Shown here in pieces: positions 61,903 to 64,000 of a stretch of 64,000 bases of DNA. Made by a program: the position numbers and the translations under genes. How positions within the stretch are numbered: position 1 is the stretch's first letter; each line of letters begins with the position of its first letter. The DNA comes from Nomia melanderi (taxonomy: Eukaryota > Arthropoda > Insecta > Hymenoptera > Halictidae): the NCBI RefSeq assembly GCF_051020985.1, contig NC_135003.1, positions 12,703,501 to 12,767,500 of the forward strand, given 5' to 3'. Below the pieces are notes generated by a model. It saw only the letters and a program-made list of their open reading frames with translations. It ran no database searches and had not been told where the DNA came from.

Positions 61903-62379
61903 CTCTACATTACGCCTGCGAAACATCCGTCTTCCGAGGATTAATTCCTTGGTAAGTCCCCCCGGTGATACGGATTTTCGGATCGAGGGTCGATCGATGG
62001 AATTCGATCCCCGAACCGAGGTCTGCAGATACGAAAGGTGATTTAGGGGCTGGCCTACGTCCGGGAAGGGTGCACGCACGCGTTTTCGCGCCACGTGGGC
62101 GGAACGAGCGGGATTACTATCGCCACGCACGCGCCTCTTTTGCATTCCCGTATACATTACCATCCCTTCGGACACGTTGCCCGAAACAATTAGGGAGTCA
62201 CTTGCCCGGATCGTTAGAATTAATGATACAAATGTAGCGGACCGTCGTATAATGCGCCGAATGCTGCTCGAAATTATACGAAACCGGGGCGAGTTCGGTG
62301 AGTTGCGTGAGTGTTATGCTCGTCGCGTATTAACTACCGAGCTGACTCACATGAAACTGATGTTTGACAGTTTTCTGAG

Positions 62380-62860
62380 GAAACTGGAACAGTGTTTCTA
62401 TTGATTTATGTTGATTTAGAGTTCAGATTGCTGTTAAGTCAGTTTCTTTACAAATTTTTTGGGGAAATAATTGTTATCTTCTAATAATTGCGGAAGAGGG
62501 AGTTAGAAATGGGTTATTTTAACACGTAGAACTACCGATCAGACGAATCGATTGTTCTGAATTTTTCTAGGGAAACTCGAACAGTGTTTCTATTGATTTA
62601 GAGTTCAGATTGTTGTCAAGTAAATTTCTTTAGTAATTTTCCAGAGAAGTATTTGTCATCTCAATAATTGCGAAAGAGGGAGTTAGAGTTAGACTTTTTG
62701 AAATGTTCCTGTAGAAACTCGAGTTCTATTAAGATTTACATTAATTTAGAGTTCAGATTGTTGTCAAGTGAGTTCCTTTAGTAATTTTCCAAAGAAGAAC
62801 TCCCGAGTTCTAAAAACTATATTAGAACTACCGAAAACTCGAAAAGTGTTTCTATTGAGA
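62380..62860. repeat. Minisatellite overlapping a family F left end
   Basis: Copies starting GAAACTsGAACAGTG (62381, 62572, 62713, 62833) share TTTAGAGTTCAGATTGTTGT and the TTTCTTTA phrase. Spacing shrinks from 190 to 120 bp. TTAACACGTAGAACTACCG at 62519 and ATTAGAACTACCG at 62819 are family F left ends caught up in the repeat. Confidence 0.7.
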
Positions 62861-62862
62861 TT

Positions 62863-64000
62863 ATACACGTTCAAAATGAAAAAATCCTCATAAATTAAGA
62901 GTCCACACAAATTAAACCGAAATTCAATATTATTCATAAAGTGCAATGTTTAAATCGTTTGCAAGTTCCAACGTTTCTTAATAGAGACTGTAAATGAGTA
63001 ACAATTGAAAATTACAGGCAACAATTTGTTATCCAGTCGCCTATCTCAACCATCGTCGATAGATAATATCTGTGATATACGTACAGATAGCTAAATGGAC
63101 AGAAGTATTTCTATAGCTTCTACAGATATAGGTTACACAGCGAATTAGAATGTAAAAGTCAACACGAACGATCGGAGCATATTATTTACGGAACGCGAAA
63201 TCCGTCACCTTTCTGGGTTACATGAAATCCAATAAAGTTCAGGCTGTAAAATGCATATAACGGGTTCTAGGTTGAAAGGTACTGCCGAGTGGAAATCACA
63301 TACTTCATTGGCCACGCAGTTCTAAGAATCACATGCGAGGAATCGTCACTGCTATTACACAATGGACCATTCTATTCCATTATTCCTCGTTTCCGCGAAA
63401 ACCCCGCAGAGATAAGGATATCGTTGCGATGCAATAAAGTTAGAAACGGGGCGCCTGCACGCTCTATGCGAATTAATGAATGCAAAATAGGCCAAAGATC
63501 CGATCCCCTTTCCGCGTCTTTAATGCAAAATTCGAGTTCGTGCGTCACAATAGATTTAGGCGTCGATACTTCAATGGACGTCTAGAAACGGAGCATTTCG
63601 AAAAAGCTGAATAAAAACGAAGAAACATTGTTTGCCACAAAAGCTGAAGAGACAGCTTATTTTCACGATAAACTTTATTTCGAGAAATAGAAACGATATC
63701 AAAATATATAAAATTTAAAAAAAGCTTCAATTTGAGAAATACTGAAATAAATTAGCTTTCCAGTTTCACAAAGTGTCGTCTTTATCTCGGAAAATGTTCG
63801 AATATTTCTACTGGAAAACTAATTGCTAGGGTTAATCAGTGATTCTTTTTTAATTTTTCTGTAATTTTTACGAAGTGCAATATACTGTTTCATTTCTTTC
63901 GTGACCTACTGAAGGATTTTTAAGGTCGCTACAGTTTTGGTATAAAGTAGAACAAAGATAAAGGAAAGGTGACATTTGGAATTTTCATGTGGCTTATCTT
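62863..64000. other. AT-rich sequence at the right edge
   Basis: No gene or repeat was supported. 63270-63590 is somewhat GC-richer, with a 98-codon plus-strand frame of unknown meaning. Confidence 0.35.

Noticed and set aside
1..64000. tRNA genes, microRNA hairpins of known families and CRISPR arrays
   Set aside because: Scanned by eye for tRNA A/B boxes, common insect microRNA seeds and spaced identical repeats; nothing convincing. A tRNAscan or miRNA search would be decisive.

Overview
The window looks like insect, most likely hymenopteran (bee-like), nuclear DNA. AT-rich stretches alternate with short CpG-rich islands, open frames are short and overlap on both strands, splice signals are eukaryotic, and there are no bacterial-style genes. 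Almost all of it is intron or intergenic DNA. No tRNA, rRNA, CRISPR array or operon was seen.

The one gene I can support is on the minus strand. It is the 5' part of a Rap1 GTPase-activating protein gene (Rapgap1 type), identified from a GoLoco exon at 24333-24425. A phase-matched exon lies upstream at 26136-26238, and a probable first coding exon at 47768-47778. Together these give a 69-residue N-terminus that ends in phase 0. A second, alternative first coding exon at 10550-10702 also ends in phase 0 at a strong donor, so it could join the same downstream exon. It sits at the edge of a CpG-rich island (about 10200-11930) that would be a second promoter. The catalytic RapGAP exons were not found and should lie beyond the left edge. 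Weaker first-exon candidates are at 43116-43133 and 4436-4485.

The rest is dominated by short elements of about 190-285 bp with inverted ends, bounded by TTAA and beginning 5'-C(A/C)C. This is the signature of piggyBac-like MITEs. At least seven end-families recur, often nested at each other's TTAA sites (2.9-4.0, 9.4-10.2, 20.0-20.4, 22.2-22.7, 34.8-35.0, 36.9-38.7, 42.6-43.8, 54, 58.6-62.5 kb). A 282-bp solo LTR (TG...CA ends, 5-bp AACTA duplication) lies inside a purine-rich minisatellite at 41.0-41.8 kb. A decayed LINE endonuclease fragment lies at 16.8-17.2 kb.

Tandem repeats are many: a CTT tract (7.5 kb), a graded 260-bp repeat (11.9-12.8 kb), two related TTAGTTTC-type higher-order arrays 6 kb apart (46.5 and 52.65 kb), a 135-bp dimeric array (54.7-55.2 kb), a 32-bp minisatellite (57.3 kb), and several local two- or three-copy duplications. 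The islands at 28-31, 37-41, 44-46, 48-52 and 55-56 kb hold low-repeat, CpG-rich sequence that may be regulatory. Two short blocks there recur at separate places.
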